DNA of 64,000 nt from Hydractinia symbiolongicarpus. Lineage: Eukaryota > Cnidaria > Hydrozoa > Anthoathecata > Hydractiniidae. Numbering within the stretch: the stretch's first letter is position 1; every line of letters starts with the position of its first letter. The notes beneath the pieces were generated by a model. That model was given only the letters and a program-made list of their open reading frames with translations, searched no databases and was not told where the DNA came from. The translations under genes were made by a program, and so were the position numbers. The DNA is taken from positions 4,900,001-4,964,000 of the forward strand of contig NC_079889.1 in assembly GCF_029227915.1 (NCBI RefSeq). The letters are read 5' to 3'. This document shows positions 38,801 through 51,884 of the stretch, in pieces.

Positions 38801-40966
38801 CGACGGCGCTAATGAAAATGACTTGGGACGTTGTAGCGCATTTAGACTGGAAGGAATAGTCCAATGGTAACCTTCGCAGGCAGGTGAAACCACGTGATTT
38901 ACGTGTGAAGCCTTTATTAGACTGCAAAATGCCATATTACGGCCTTTATAGGACTGTGCACGTAGTTAAGAGTGTTGTAAGGCCATGGCGCTAAGGAAAA
39001 CCTCTTGGAACGTTGTAGTGCATTGAGACAGGAAGAAATATAACAATGGTAAACTGCGCAGGCAGATGGAACCACGTGATCTACGTGTGAGGCCTTTATT
39101 AGACTGCAAAATGCCATATTACGGCCTTTATAGGACTGTGCACGTAGTTAAGAGTGTTGTAAGGCCACGGCGCCAAGGAAAACCTCTTGGAACGTTGTAG
39201 TGCATTGAGACTGGAACGTCTAGTCCAATGGTAACCTGCGCAGGCAGATGGAACCACGTGATTTAAGTGTGAGGCCTTTATTAGACTGCAAAAGGCCATA
39301 TTACGGCCTTTATAGGACTGTGCACGTAGTTAAGAGCGTTTTAAGGCGACGGCGCTAATGAAAATGACTTGGGACGTTGCAGCGCATTGAGACTGGAAGG
39401 AATAGTCCAATGGTAACCTTCGCAGGCAGGTGAAACCACGTGATTTACGTGTGAAGCCTTTATTAGACTGCAAAATGCCATATTACGGCCTTTATAGGAC
39501 TGTGCACGTAGTTAAGAGTGTTGTAAGGCCATGGCGCTAAGGAAAACCTCTTGGAACGTTGTGGTGCATTGAGACTGGAAGAAATAGTACAATGGTAAAC
39601 TGTGCAGGCAGATGGAACCACGTGATCTACGTGTGAGGCCTTTATTAGACTGCAAAATGCCATATTACGGCCTTTATAGGACTGTGCACGTAGTTAAGAG
39701 TGTTGTAAGGCCACGGCGCCAAGGAAAACCTCTTGGAACGTTGTAGTGCATTGAGACTGGAACGTCTAGTCCAATGGTAACCTGCGCAGGCAGATGGAAC
39801 CACGTGATTTAAGTGTGAGGCCTTTATTAGACTGCAAAAGGCCATATTACGGCCTTTATAGGACTGTGCACGTAGTTAAGAGCGTTTTAAGGCGACGGCG
39901 CTAATGAAAATGACTTGGGACGTTGCAGCGCATTGAGACTGGAAGGAATAGTCCAATGGTAACCTTCGCAGGCAGGTGAAACCACGTGATTTACGTGTGA
40001 AGCCTTTATTAGACTGCAAAATGCCATATTACGGCCTTTATAGGACTGTGCACGTAGTTAAGAGTGTTGTAAGGCCATGGCGCTAAGGAAAACCTCTTGG
40101 AACGTTGTGGTGCATTGAGACTGGAAGAAATAGTACAATGGTAAACTGTGCAGGCAGATGGAACCACGTGATCTACGTGTGAGGCCTTTATTAGACTGCA
40201 AAATGCCATATTACGGCCTTTATAGGACTGTACACGTAGTTAAGAGTGTTGTAAGGCCACGGCGCCAAGGAAAACCTCTTGGAACGTTGTAGTGCATTGA
40301 GACTGGAAGGAATAGTCCAATGGTAACATTCGCAGGCAGATGGAACCACGTGATTTACGTGTGAGGCCTTTATTAGACTGCAAAATGCCATATTACGGCC
40401 TTTATAGGACTGTGCACGTAGTTAAGAGCGTTCTAAGGCGACGGCGCTAATGAAAATGACTTGGGACGTTGTAGCGCATTGAGACTGGAAGGAATAGTCC
40501 AATGGTAAACTTCGCAGGCAGGTGAAACCACGTGATTTACGTGTGAGGCCTTTATTAGACTGCAAAAGGCCATATTACAGCCTTTATAGGAATGTGCACG
40601 TAGTTAAGAGCGTTCTAAGGCGACGGCGCTAATGAAAATGACTTGGGACGTTGTAGTGCATTGAGACTGGAAGAAATAGTACAATGGTAAACTGCGAAGG
40701 CAGATGGAACCACGTGATCTACGTGTGAGGCCTTTATTAGACTGCAAAAGGCCATATTATAGCCTTTATAGGACTGTGGACTTAGTTAAGAGCGTTTTAA
40801 GGCGATGGCGCTAATGAAAATGACTTTTGACGTTGTAGCGCATTGAGACTGGAACGTGTAGTCCAATGGTAACCTGCGCAGGCAGCTGAAACCGCGTGAT
40901 TTACGTCTGCCGCCTTTATTGGACTGCAAAAGGCCATATTACGGCCTTTATAGGACTGTGCACGTA
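35872..40966 (+). repeat. HOR copy VI, 28 monomers (5095 bp)
   Basis: This follows 17845-24031 at an offset of 18027 bp up to the C-A-B trimers and 16935 bp after them, because two trimers are present here instead of four. It shares GGCCATCTTACAG (near 36206) and GAACGACGTTATC (near 36522) with copy IV. A private CTCTTCGAACGTC occurs near 36821. Confidence 0.84.
39147..40238 (+). repeat. Two tandem copies of the 546-bp C-A-B trimer
   Basis: Trimers begin at 39147 and 39693 and are followed at 40239 by the GTACACGTAG monomer, the same right flank as the single copy at 7643 and the four copies at 21120. Confidence 0.88.
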
Positions 40967-43900
40967 GTTAAGAGTGTTGTAAGGCTAAGGCGCCAAGGAA
41001 AACCTCTTGGAACGTTGTAGTGCATTGAGATTTGAAGGAATAGTCCAATGGTAACCTTTGCAGGCAGATGGAACCACGTGATTTACGTGTGAGGCCTTTA
41101 TGAGACTGCAAAAGGCCATATTACAGCCTTTATAGGACTGTGCACGTAGTTAAGAGCGTTCTAAGGCGACGTCGCTAATGAAAATAACTTGGGACGTTGT
41201 AGCACATTGAGACTGGAAGAAATAGTCCAATGGTAACCTTTGCAGACTGGTGAAACCACTTGATTTACGTGTGAAGCCTTTATTAGACTGCAAAAGGCCA
41301 TATTACGGCCTTTATAGGACTGTGCACGTAGTTAAGAGCGTTCTAAGGCGATGGCGCTAATGAAAATGACTTTGGACGTTGTAGCGCATTGAGACTGGAA
41401 CGTCTAGTCCAATGGTAACCTGCGCAGGCAGCTGAAACCGCGTGATTTACGTCTGCCGCCTTTATTGGACTGCAAAAGGCCATATTACGGCCTTTATAGG
41501 ACTGTGCACGTAGTTAAGAGTGTTGTAAGGCCAAGGGGCCAAGGAAAACCTCTTGGAACGTTGAAGTGCTTTAAGACTGGAAGAAATAGTACAATGGTAA
41601 CCTGCGCAGGCAGATGGAACCACGTGATCTACGTGTGAGGCCTTTATTAGACTGCAAAAGGCCATATTACAGCCTTTATAGGACTGTGCACGTAGTTAAG
41701 AGCGTTCTAAGGCGATGGCGCTAATGAAAATGACTTGGGACGTTGTAGCGCATTGAGACTGGAACAACTAGTCCAATAGTAACCTGCGCAGGCAGGTGAA
41801 ACCACGTGATTTACGTGTCAGGCCTTTATGAGACTGCAAAAGGCCATATTACAGCCTTTATAGGACTGTGCACGTAGTTGAAAGCGTTCTAAGGCGACGT
41901 CGCTAATGAAAATAACTTGGGACGTTGTAGCGCATTGAGACTTGAAGGAATAGTCCAATGGTAACCTTCGCAGGCAGGTGAAACCACGTGATTTACGTGT
42001 GAAGCCTTTATTAGACTGCAAAATGCCATATTACGGCCTTTATAGGACTGTGCACGTAGTTAAGAGTGTTGTAAGGCCATGGCGCTAAGGAAAACCTCTT
42101 GGAACGTTGTAGTGCATTAAGACTGGAAGAAATAGTACAATGGTAAATTGCGCAGGCAGATGGAACCACGTGATCTACGTGTGAGGCCTTTATTAGACTG
42201 CAAAAGGCCATATTACAGCCTTTATAGGACTGTGCACGTAGTTAAGAGCGTTCTAAGGCGATGGCGCTAATGAAAATGACTTGGGACGTTGTAGCGCATT
42301 GAGACTGGAAAAACTAGTCCAATAGTAACCTACGCAGGCAGGTAAAACCACGTGATTTACGTGTGAAGCCTTTATTAGACTGCAAAATGCCATATTACGG
42401 CCTTTATAGGACTGTGCACGTAGTTAAGAGTGTTGTAAGGCCACGGCGCCAAAGAAAACCTCTTGAAACGTTGTAGTGCATTGAGACTGGAACGTCTAGT
42501 CCAATGGTAACCTGCGCAGGCAGCTGAAACCGCGTGATTTACGTCTGCGGCCTTTATTGGACTGCAAAAGGCCATATTACGGCTTTTATAGGACTGTGCC
42601 CGTAGTTAAGAGTGTTGCAAGGCCACCGCGCCAAAGAAAACCTCTTGGAACGTCGCAGTGCATTGCGATTGGAAGGAATAGTACAATAGTAACCTGTCCA
42701 GGCAGAGGGAACCACGTGATTTACGTGTGAGGCCTTTATGGGACTGCAAAAGGCCATATTACAGCCTTTATAGGACTGTGCACCTATTTAAGAGCGTTCT
42801 AAGGCGACGTCGCTAATGAAAATAACTTGGGACGTTGTAGCGCATTGAGACTTGAAGGAATAGTCCAATGGTAACCTTCGCAGGCAGGTGAAACCACGTG
42901 ATTTACGTGTGAAGCCTTTATTAGACTGCAAAATGCCATATTACGGCCTTTATAGGAATGTGCACGTAGTTAAGAGTGTTGTAAGGCCATGGCGCTAAGG
43001 AAAACCTCTTGGAACGTTGTAGTGCATTGAGACTGGTAGAAATAGTACAATGGTAAACTGCGAAGGCAGGTAAAACCACGTGATTTACGTGTGAAACCTT
43101 TATTAGACTGCAAAATGCCATATTACGGCCTTTATAGGACTGTGCACGTAGTTAAGAGTGTTGTAAGGCCATGGCGCTAAGGAAAACCTCTTGGAACGTT
43201 GTAGTGCATTGAGACTGGAAGAAATAGCACAATGGTAAACTGCGCAGGCAGATGGAACCACGTGATCTACGTGTGAGGCCTTTATTAGACTGCAAAATGC
43301 CATATTACGGCCTTTATAGGACTGTGCACGTAGTTAAGAGTGTTGTAAGGCCACGGCGCCAAGGAAAACCTCTTGGAACGTTGTAGTGCATTGAGACTGG
43401 AACGTCTAGTCCAATGGTAACCTGCGCAGGCAGCTGAAACCGCGTGATTTACGTCTGCGGCCTTTATTGGACTGCAAAAGGCCATAATACGGCCTTTATA
43501 GGATTGTGAACGTAGTTAAGAGTGTTCTAAGGCAACGGCGCTAATGAAAACGACTTGGGACGTTGTAGCGCATTGAGACTGGAACGACTAGTCCAATCGT
43601 AACCTGCGCAGGCAGCTGAAACCGCGTGATTTACGTCTGCGGCCTTTATTGGACTGCAAAAGGCCATATTACGGCTTTTATAGGACTGTGCACGTAGTTA
43701 AGAGTGTTGTAAGGCCATGGCGCTAAGGAAAACCTCTTGGAACGTTGTAGTGCATTGAGACTGGAAAAAATAGTACAATGGTAAACTGCGCAGGCAGATG
43801 GAACCACGTGATCTACGTGTGAGGCCTTTATGGGACTGCAAAAGGCCATATTACAGCCTTTATAGGACTGTGCACGTAGTTAAGAGCGTTCTAAGGCGAC

Positions 43901-44606
43901 GTCGCTAATGAAAATAACTTGGGACGTTGTAGCACATTGAGACTGGAAGAAATAGTCCAATGGTAACCTTTGCAGACTGGTGAAACCACGTGATTTACGT
44001 GTGAAGCCTTTATTAGACTGCAAAAGGCCATATTACGGCCTTTATAGGACTGTGCACGTAGTTAAGAGTGTTGTAAGGCCATGGCGCTAAGGAAAACCTC
44101 TTGGAACGTTGAAGTGCATTAAGACTGGAAGAAATAGTACAATGGTAACCTGCGCAGGCAGATGGAACCACGTGATCTACGTGTGAGGCCTTTATTAGAC
44201 TGCAAAAGGCCATATTACAGCCTTTATAGGACTGTGCACGTAGTTAAGAGTGTTCTAAGGCCTCAGCGCTAAGGAGAACCACTCGGAACGTTGTAGTGCA
44301 TTGAGACTGGAAGAAATAGTACAATAGTAACCTGCGCAGGCAGATGGAACCACGTGATTTACGTGTGAGGCCTTTATTAGACTGCAAAAGGCCATATTAC
44401 AGCCTTTATAGGACTGTGCACGTAGTTAAGAGCGTTTTAAGGCGACGGCGCTAATGAAAATGACTTGGGACGTTGTAGCGCATTGAGACTGGAAGGAATA
44501 GTCCAATGGTAACCTTCGCAGGCAGGTGAAACCACGTGATTTACGTGTGAAGCCTTTATTAGACTGGAAAATGCCATATTACGGCCTTTATAGGACTGTG
44601 CACGTA
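40967..44606 (+). repeat. Link block III, 20 monomers (truncated)
   Basis: The start matches link blocks I and II (GTAAGGCTAAGGCG, F, B, GTTGAAAGCG near 41878). After CACCTATTTAAGAG near 42781 it continues with an unscarred D monomer straight into the B monomer that follows GGAATGTGCACG. It thus lacks the segment that holds the 13-bp scar and the 179-bp monomer (920 bp, equal to 5 x 182 + 13 - 3). It then follows 27452-29137 at an offset of 15469 bp until about 44606, where the correspondence ends. Confidence 0.8.
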
Positions 44607-47336
44607 GTTAAGAGCGTTCTAAGGCGACTGCGCTAATGAAAATGACTTGGGACGTTGTAGTGCATTGAGACTGGTAGAAATAGTACAATGGTAAACTGCG
44701 CAGGCAGATGGAACCACGTGATCTACGTGTGAGGCCTTTATTAGACTGCAAAAGGCCATATTACAGCCTTTATAGGACTGTGCACGTAGTTAAGAGCGTT
44801 CTAAGGCGATGGCGCTAATGAAAATGACTTTGGACGTTGTAGCGCATTGAGACTGGAACGTCTAGTCCAATGGTAACCTGCGCAGGCAGCTGAAACCGCG
44901 TGATTTACGTCTGCAGCCTTTATTGGACTGCAAAAGGCCATATTACGGCCTTTATAGGACTGTGCACGTAGTTAAGAGTGTTGTAAGGCCAAGGCGCCAA
45001 GGAAAACCTCTTGGAACGTTGTAGTGCATTGAGATTTGAAGGAATAATCCAATGGTAACCTTTGCAGGCAGATGGAACCACGTGATTTACGTGTGAGGCC
45101 TTTATGAGACTGCAAAAGGCCTAATTACAGCCTTTATAGGACTGTGCACGTAGTTAAGAGCGTTCTAAGGCGACGTCGCTAATGAAAATAACTTGGGACG
45201 TTGTAGCACATTGAGACTGGAAGAAATAGTCCAATGGTAACCTTTGCTGACTGGTGAAACCACGTGATTTACGTGTGAAGCCTTTATTAGACTGCAAAAG
45301 GCCATATTACAGCCTTTAATGGACTGTGCATGTAGTTAAGAGTGTTCTAAGGCCTCAGCGCTAAGGAGAACCACTCGGAACGTTGTAGTGCATTGAGACT
45401 GGAAGAAATAGTACAATAGTAACCTGCGCAGGCAGATGGAACCACGTGATTTACGTGTGAGGCCTTTATTAGACTGCAAAATGCCATATTACGGCCTTTA
45501 TAGAACTGTGCACGTAGTTAAATGTGTTGTAAGGCCACGGCGCCAAGGAAAACCTCTTGGAACGTTGTAGTGCATTGAGACTGGAAGGAATAGTCCAATG
45601 GTAACATTCGCAGGCAGATGGAACCACGTGATTTACGTGTGAGGCCTTTATTAGACTGCAAAAGGCCATATTACAGCCTTTATAGGACTGTGCACGTAGT
45701 TAAGAGCGTTCTAAGGCGATGGCGCTAATGAAAATGACTTTGGACGTTGTAGCGCATTGAGACTGGAACGTCTAGTCCAATGGTAACCTGCGCAGGCAGC
45801 TGAAACCGCGTGATTTACGTCTGCAGCCTTTATTGGACTGCAAAAGGCCATATTACGGCCTTTATAGGACTGTGCACGTAGTTAAGAGTGTTGTAAGGCC
45901 AAGGCGCCAAGGAAAACCTCTTGGAACGTTGTAGTGCATTGAGATTTGAAGGAATAGTCCAATGGTAACCTTTGCAGGCAGATGGAACCACGTGATTTAC
46001 GTGTGAGGCCTTTATGAGACTGCAAAAGGCCTAATTACAGCCTTTATAGGACTGTGCACGTAGTTAAGAGCGTTCTAAGGCGACGTCGCTAATGAAAATA
46101 ACTTGGGACGTTGTAGCACATTGAGACTGGAAGAAATAGTCCAATGGTAACCTTTGCAGACTGGTGAAACCACGTGATTTACGTGTGAAGATTTTATTAG
46201 ACTGCAAAAGGCCATATTACGGCCTTTATAGGACTGTGCACGTAGTTAAGAGTGTTGTAAGGCCATGGCACTAAGGAAAACCTCTTGGAACGTTGAAGTG
46301 CATTAAGACTGGAAGAAATAGTACAATGGTAAACTGCGCAGGCAGATGGAACCACGTGATCTACGTTTGAGGCCTTTATTAGACTGCAAAATGCCATATT
46401 ACGGCCTTTATAGGACTGTGCGCGTAGTTAAGAGTGTTGTAAGGCCACGGCGCCAAGGAAAACCTCTTGGAACGTTGTAGTGCATTGAGACTGGAAGGAA
46501 TAGTCCAATGGTAACATTCGCAGGCAGATGGAACCACGTGATTTACGTGTGAGGCCTTTATTAGACTGCAAAATGCCATATTACGTCCTTTATAGGACTG
46601 TGCACGTAGTTAAGAGCGTTCTAAGGCGACGGCGCTAATGAAAATGACTTGGGACGTTGTAGCGCATTGAGACTGGAAGGAATAGTCCAATGGTAAACTT
46701 CGCAGGCAGGTGAAACCACGTGATTTACGTGTGAGGCCTTTATTAGACTGCAAAAGGCCATATTACAGCCTTTATAGGAATGTGCACGTAGTTAAGAGCG
46801 TTCTAAGGCGACGGCGCTAATGAAAATGACTTGGGACGTTTTAGTGCATTGAGACTGGAAGAAATAGTACAATGGTAAACTGCGCAGGCAGATGGAACCA
46901 CGTGATCTACGTGTGAGGCCTTTATTAGACTGCAAAAGGCCATATTACAGCCTTTATAGGACTGTGCACGTAGTTAAGAGCGTTCTAAGGCGATGGCGCT
47001 AATGAAAATGACTTTGGACGTTGTAGTGCATTGAGACTGGAACGTCTAGTCCAATGGTAACCTGCGCAGGAAGCTGAAACCGCGTGATTTACGTCTGCCG
47101 CCTTTATTGGACTGCAAAAGGCCATATTACGGCCTTTATAGGACTGTGCACGTAGTTAAGAGTGTTGTAAGGCCAAGGCGCCAAGGAAAACCTCTTGGAA
47201 CGTTGTAGTGCATTGAGATTTGAAGGAATAGTCCAATGGTAACCTTTGCAGGCAGATGAAACCTCGTGATTTACGTGTGAGGCCTTTATGAGACTGCAAA
47301 AGGCCATATTACAGCCTTTATAGGACTGTGCACGCA
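44607..47336 (+). repeat. Mixed segment with five-monomer duplication, 15 monomers
   Basis: This is built from F, C/D (GTGCATTGAGATTTGAAGG), D, B, E, C and A monomers. An F-to-D stretch beginning at 44789 recurs at 45699, 910 bp downstream (5 x 182). Both copies have the otherwise rare GGCCTAATTACAG (near 45118 and 46028), which shows common descent. The F-led cassette appears again near 46971. Private changes include AAGATTTTATTAG near 46189 and TTTGCTGACTGG near 45243. Confidence 0.75.
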
Positions 47337-49519
47337 GTTAAGAGCGTTTTAAGGCGACGGCGCTAATGAAAAAGACTTGGGACGTTGTAGCGCATTGAGA
47401 CTGGAAGGAATAGTCCAATGGTAACCTTCGCAGGCAGGTGAAATCACGTGATTTACGTGTGAAGCCTTTATTAGACTGGAAAATGCCATATTACGGCCTT
47501 TATAGGACTGTGCACGTAGTTAAGAGTGTTGTAAAGCCATGGCGCTAAGGAAAACCTCTTGGAATGTTGTGGTGCATTGAGACTGGAAGAAACAGTACAA
47601 TGGTAAACTGCGCAGGCAGATGGAACCACGTGATCTACGTTTGAGGCCTTTATTAGACTGCAAAATGCCATATTACGGCCTTAAAGGACTGTGCGCGTAG
47701 TTAAGAGTGTTGTAAGGCCACGGCGCCAAGGAAAACCTCTTGGAACGTTGTAGTGCATTGAGACTGAAAGGAATAGTCCAATGGTAACATTCGCAGGCAG
47801 ATGGAACCACGTGATTTACGTGTGAGGCCTTTATTAGACTGCAAAATGCCATATTACGGCCTTTATAGGACTGTGCACGTAGTTAAGAGTGTTGTAAGGC
47901 CACGGCGCCAAGGAAAATCTCTTGGAACGTTGTAGTGCATTGAGACTGGAAGGAATAGTCCAATGGTAACCTTCGCAGGCAGGTGAAACCACGTGATTTA
48001 CGTGTGAAGCCTTTATTAGACGGGAAAATGCCATATTACGGCCTTTATAGGACTGTGCACGTAGTTAAGAGTGTTGTAAGGCCATGGCGCTAAGGAAAAC
48101 CTCTTGGAACGTTGTGGTGCATTAGGACTGGAAGAAATAGTACAATGGTAAACTGCGCAGGCAGATGGAACCACGTGATTTACGTGTGAGGCCTTTATTA
48201 GACTGCAAAAGACCATATTACAGCCTTTATAGGACTGTGCACGTAGTTAAGAGCGTTCTAAGGCGACGGCACTAATGAAAATGACTTGGGACGTTGTAGC
48301 GCATTGAGACTGGAAGGAATGGTCCAATGGTAAACTTCGTAGGCAGGTGAAACCACGTGATTTACGTGTGAGGCCTTTATTAGACTGCAAAATGCCATAT
48401 TACGGCCTTTATAGGACTGTGCACGTAGTTAAGAGTGTTGTAAGGCCACGGCGCCAAGGAAAATCTCTTGGAACGTTGTAGTGCATTGAGACTGGAAGGA
48501 ATAGTCCAATGGTAACCTTCGCAGGCAGGTGAAACCACGTGATTTACGTGTGAAGCCTTTATTAGACGGGAAAATGCCATATTACGGCCTTTATAGGACT
48601 GTGCACGTAGTTAAGAGTGTTGTAAGGCCATGGCGCTAAGGAAAACCTCTTAGAACGTTGTGGTGCATTAGGACTGGAAGAAATAGTACAATGGTAAACT
48701 GCGCAGGCAGATGAAACCACGTGATCTACGTGTGAGGCCTTTATTAGACTGCAAAATGCCATATTACGGCCTTTATAGGACTGTGCACGTAGTTAAGAGT
48801 GTTGTAAGGCCACGGCGCCAAGGAAAACCTCTTGGAACGTTGTAGTGCATTGAGACTGGAAGGAATAGTCCAATGGTAACATTCGCAGGCAGATGGAACC
48901 ACGTGATTTACGTGTGAGACCTTTATTAGACTGCAAAAGGCCATATTACAGCCTTTATAGGACTGTGCACGTAGTTAAGAGCGTTCTAAGGCGACGGCAC
49001 TAATGAAAATGACTTGGGACGTTGTAGCGCATTGAGACTGGAAGGAATGGTCCAATGGTAACATTCGCAGGCAGATGGAACCACGTGATTTACGTGTGAG
49101 GCCTTTATTAGACTGCAAAATGCCATATTACGGCCTTTATAGGACTGTGCACGTAGTTAAGAGTGTTGTAAGGCCACGGCGCCAAGGAAAATCTCTTGGA
49201 ACGTTGTAGTGCATTGAGACTGGAAGGAATAGTCCAATGGTAACCTTCGCAGGCAGGTGAAACCACGTGATTTACGTGTGAAGCCTTTATTAGACGGGAA
49301 AATGCCATATTACGGCCTTTATAGGACTGTGCACGTAGTTAAGAGTGTTGTAAGGCCATGGCGCTAAGGAAAACCTCTTGGAACGTTGTGGTGCATTAGG
49401 ACTGGAAGAAATAGTACAATGGTAAACTGCGCAGGCAGATGGAACCACGTGATTTACGTGTGAGGCCTTTATTAGACTGCAAAAGGCCATATTACAGCCT
49501 TTATAGGACTGTGCACGCA
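47337..49519 (+). repeat. 11/12-mer HOR, copy 1 (2183 bp)
   Basis: This begins at the variant CACGCAGTTAAGAG. The same sequence resumes at 49520, an offset of 2183 bp (12 x 182 minus 1). The missing base is in GGCCTTAAAGGACTG near 47690, where other monomers have GGCCTTTATAGGACTG; the same short form recurs near 49863. Inside are A, B and C monomers with diagnostic AATCTCTTGGAACG, GACGGGAAAATGCC, GGCACTAATG and GAATGGTCCAATGG. Confidence 0.82.
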
Positions 49520-51884
49520 GTTAAGAGCGTTTTAAGGCGACGGCGCTAATGAAAAAGACTTGGGACGTTGTAGCGCATTGAGACTGGAAGGAATAGTCCA
49601 ATGGTAACCTTCGCAGGCAGGTGAAATCACGTGATTTACGTGTGAAGCCTTTATTAGACTGGAAAATGCCATATTACGGCCTTTATAGGACTGTGCACGT
49701 AGTTAAGAGTGTTGTAAAGCCATGGCGCTAAGGAAAACCTCTTGGAATGTTGTGGTGCATTGAGACTGGAAGAAACAGTACAATGGTAAACTGCGCAGGC
49801 AGATGGAACCACGTGATCTACGTTTGAGGCCTTTATTAGACTGCAAAATGCCATATTACGGCCTTAAAGGACTGTGCGCGTAGTTAAGAGTGTTGTAAGG
49901 CCACGGCGCCAAGGAAAACCTCTTGGAACGTTGTAGTGCATTGAGACTGAAAGGAATAGTCCAATGGTAACATTCGCAGGCAGATGGAACCACGTGATTT
50001 ACGTGTGAGGCCTTTATTAGACTGCAAAATGCCATATTACGGCCTTTATAGGACTGTGCACGTAGTTAAGAGTGTTGTAAGGCCACGGCGCCAAGGAAAA
50101 TCTCTTGGAACGTTGTAGTGCATTGAGACTGGAAGGAATAGTCCAATGGTAACCTTCGCAGGCAGGTGAAACCACGTGATTTACGTGTGAAGCCTTTATT
50201 AGACGGGAAAATGCCATATTACGGCCTTTATAGGACTGTGCACGTAGTTAAGAGTGTTGTAAGGCCATGGCGCTAAGGAAAACCTCTTGGAACGTTGTGG
50301 TGCATTAGGACTGGAAGAAATAGTACAATGGTAAACTGCGCAGGCAGATGGAACCACGTGATTTACGTGTGAGGCCTTTATTAGACTGCAAAAGACCATA
50401 TTACAGCCTTTATAGGACTGTGCACGTAGTTAAGAGCGTTCTAAGGCGACGGCACTAATGAAAATGACTTGGGACGTTGTAGCGCATTGAGACTGGAAGG
50501 AATGGTCCAATGGTAAACTTCGTAGGCAGGTGAAACCACGTGATTTACGTGTGAGGCCTTTATTAGACTGCAAAATGCCATATTACGGCCTTTATAGGAC
50601 TGTGCACGTAGTTAAGAGTGTTGTAAGGCCACGGCGCCAAGGAAAATCTCTTGGAACGTTGTAGTGCATTGAGACTGGAAGGAATAGTCCAATGGTAACC
50701 TTCGCAGGCAGGTGAAACCACGTGATTTACGTGTGAAGCCTTTATTAGACGGGAAAATGCCATATTACGGCCTTTATAGGACTGTGCACGTAGTTAAGAG
50801 TGTTGTAAGGCCATGGCGCTAAGGAAAACCTCTTAGAACGTTGTGGTGCATTAGGACTGGAAGAAATAGTACAATGGTAAACTGCGCAGGCAGATGAAAC
50901 CACGTGATCTACGTGTGAGGCCTTTATTAGACTGCAAAATGCCATATTACGGCCTTTATAGGACTGTGCACGTAGTTAAGAGTGTTGTAAGGCCACGGCG
51001 CCAAGGAAAACCTCTTGGAACGTTGTAGTGCATTGAGACTGGAAGGAATAGTCCAATGGTAACATTCGCAGGCAGATGGAACCACGTGATTTACGTGTGA
51101 GACCTTTATTAGACTGCAAAAGGCCATATTACAGCCTTTATAGGACTGTGCACGTAGTTAAGAGCGTTCTAAGGCGACGGCACTAATGAAAATGACTTGG
51201 GACGTTGTAGCGCATTGAGACTGGAAGGAATGGTCCAATGGTAAACTTCGTAGGCAGGTGAAACCACGTGATTTACGTGTGAGGCCTTTATTAGACTGCA
51301 AAATGCCATATTACGGCCTTTATAGGACTGTGCACGTAGTTAAGAGTGTTGTAAGGCCACGGCGCCAAGGAAAATCTCTTGGAACGTTGTAGTGCATTGA
51401 GACTGGAAGGAATAGTCCAATGGTAACCTTCGCAGGCAGGTGAAACCACGTGATTTACGTGTGAAGCCTTTATTAGACTGGAAAATGCCATATTACGGCC
51501 TTTATAGGACTGTGCACGTAGTTAAGAGTGTTGTAAGGCCATGGCGCTAAGGAAAACCTCTTGGAACGTTGTGGTGCATTAGGACTGGAAGAAATAGTAC
51601 AATGGTAAACTGCGCAGGCAGATGAAACCACGTGATCTACGTGTGAGGCCTTTATTAGACTGCAAAATGCCATATTACGGCCTTTATAGGACTGTGCACG
51701 TAGTTAAGAGTGTTGTAAGGCCACGGCGCCAAGGAAAACCTCTTGGAACGTTGTAGTGCATTGAGACTGGAAGGAATAGTCCAATGGTAACATTCGCAGG
51801 CAGATGGAACCACGTGATTTACGTGTGAGACCTTTATTAGACTGCAAAAGGCCATATTACAGCCTTTATAGGACTGTGCACGTA
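49520..51884 (+). repeat. 11/12-mer HOR, copy 2 (13 monomers)
   Basis: This matches copy 1 at +2183 bp through about 51230. There copy 1 has a C-type end (GGTAACATTCGCAGG near 49060) and this copy an A-type end (GGTAAACTTCGTAGG). It ends where an F monomer begins at 51885. The A-B-C threesome appears in several nearly identical versions spaced by 546 or 728 bp. Confidence 0.8.
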
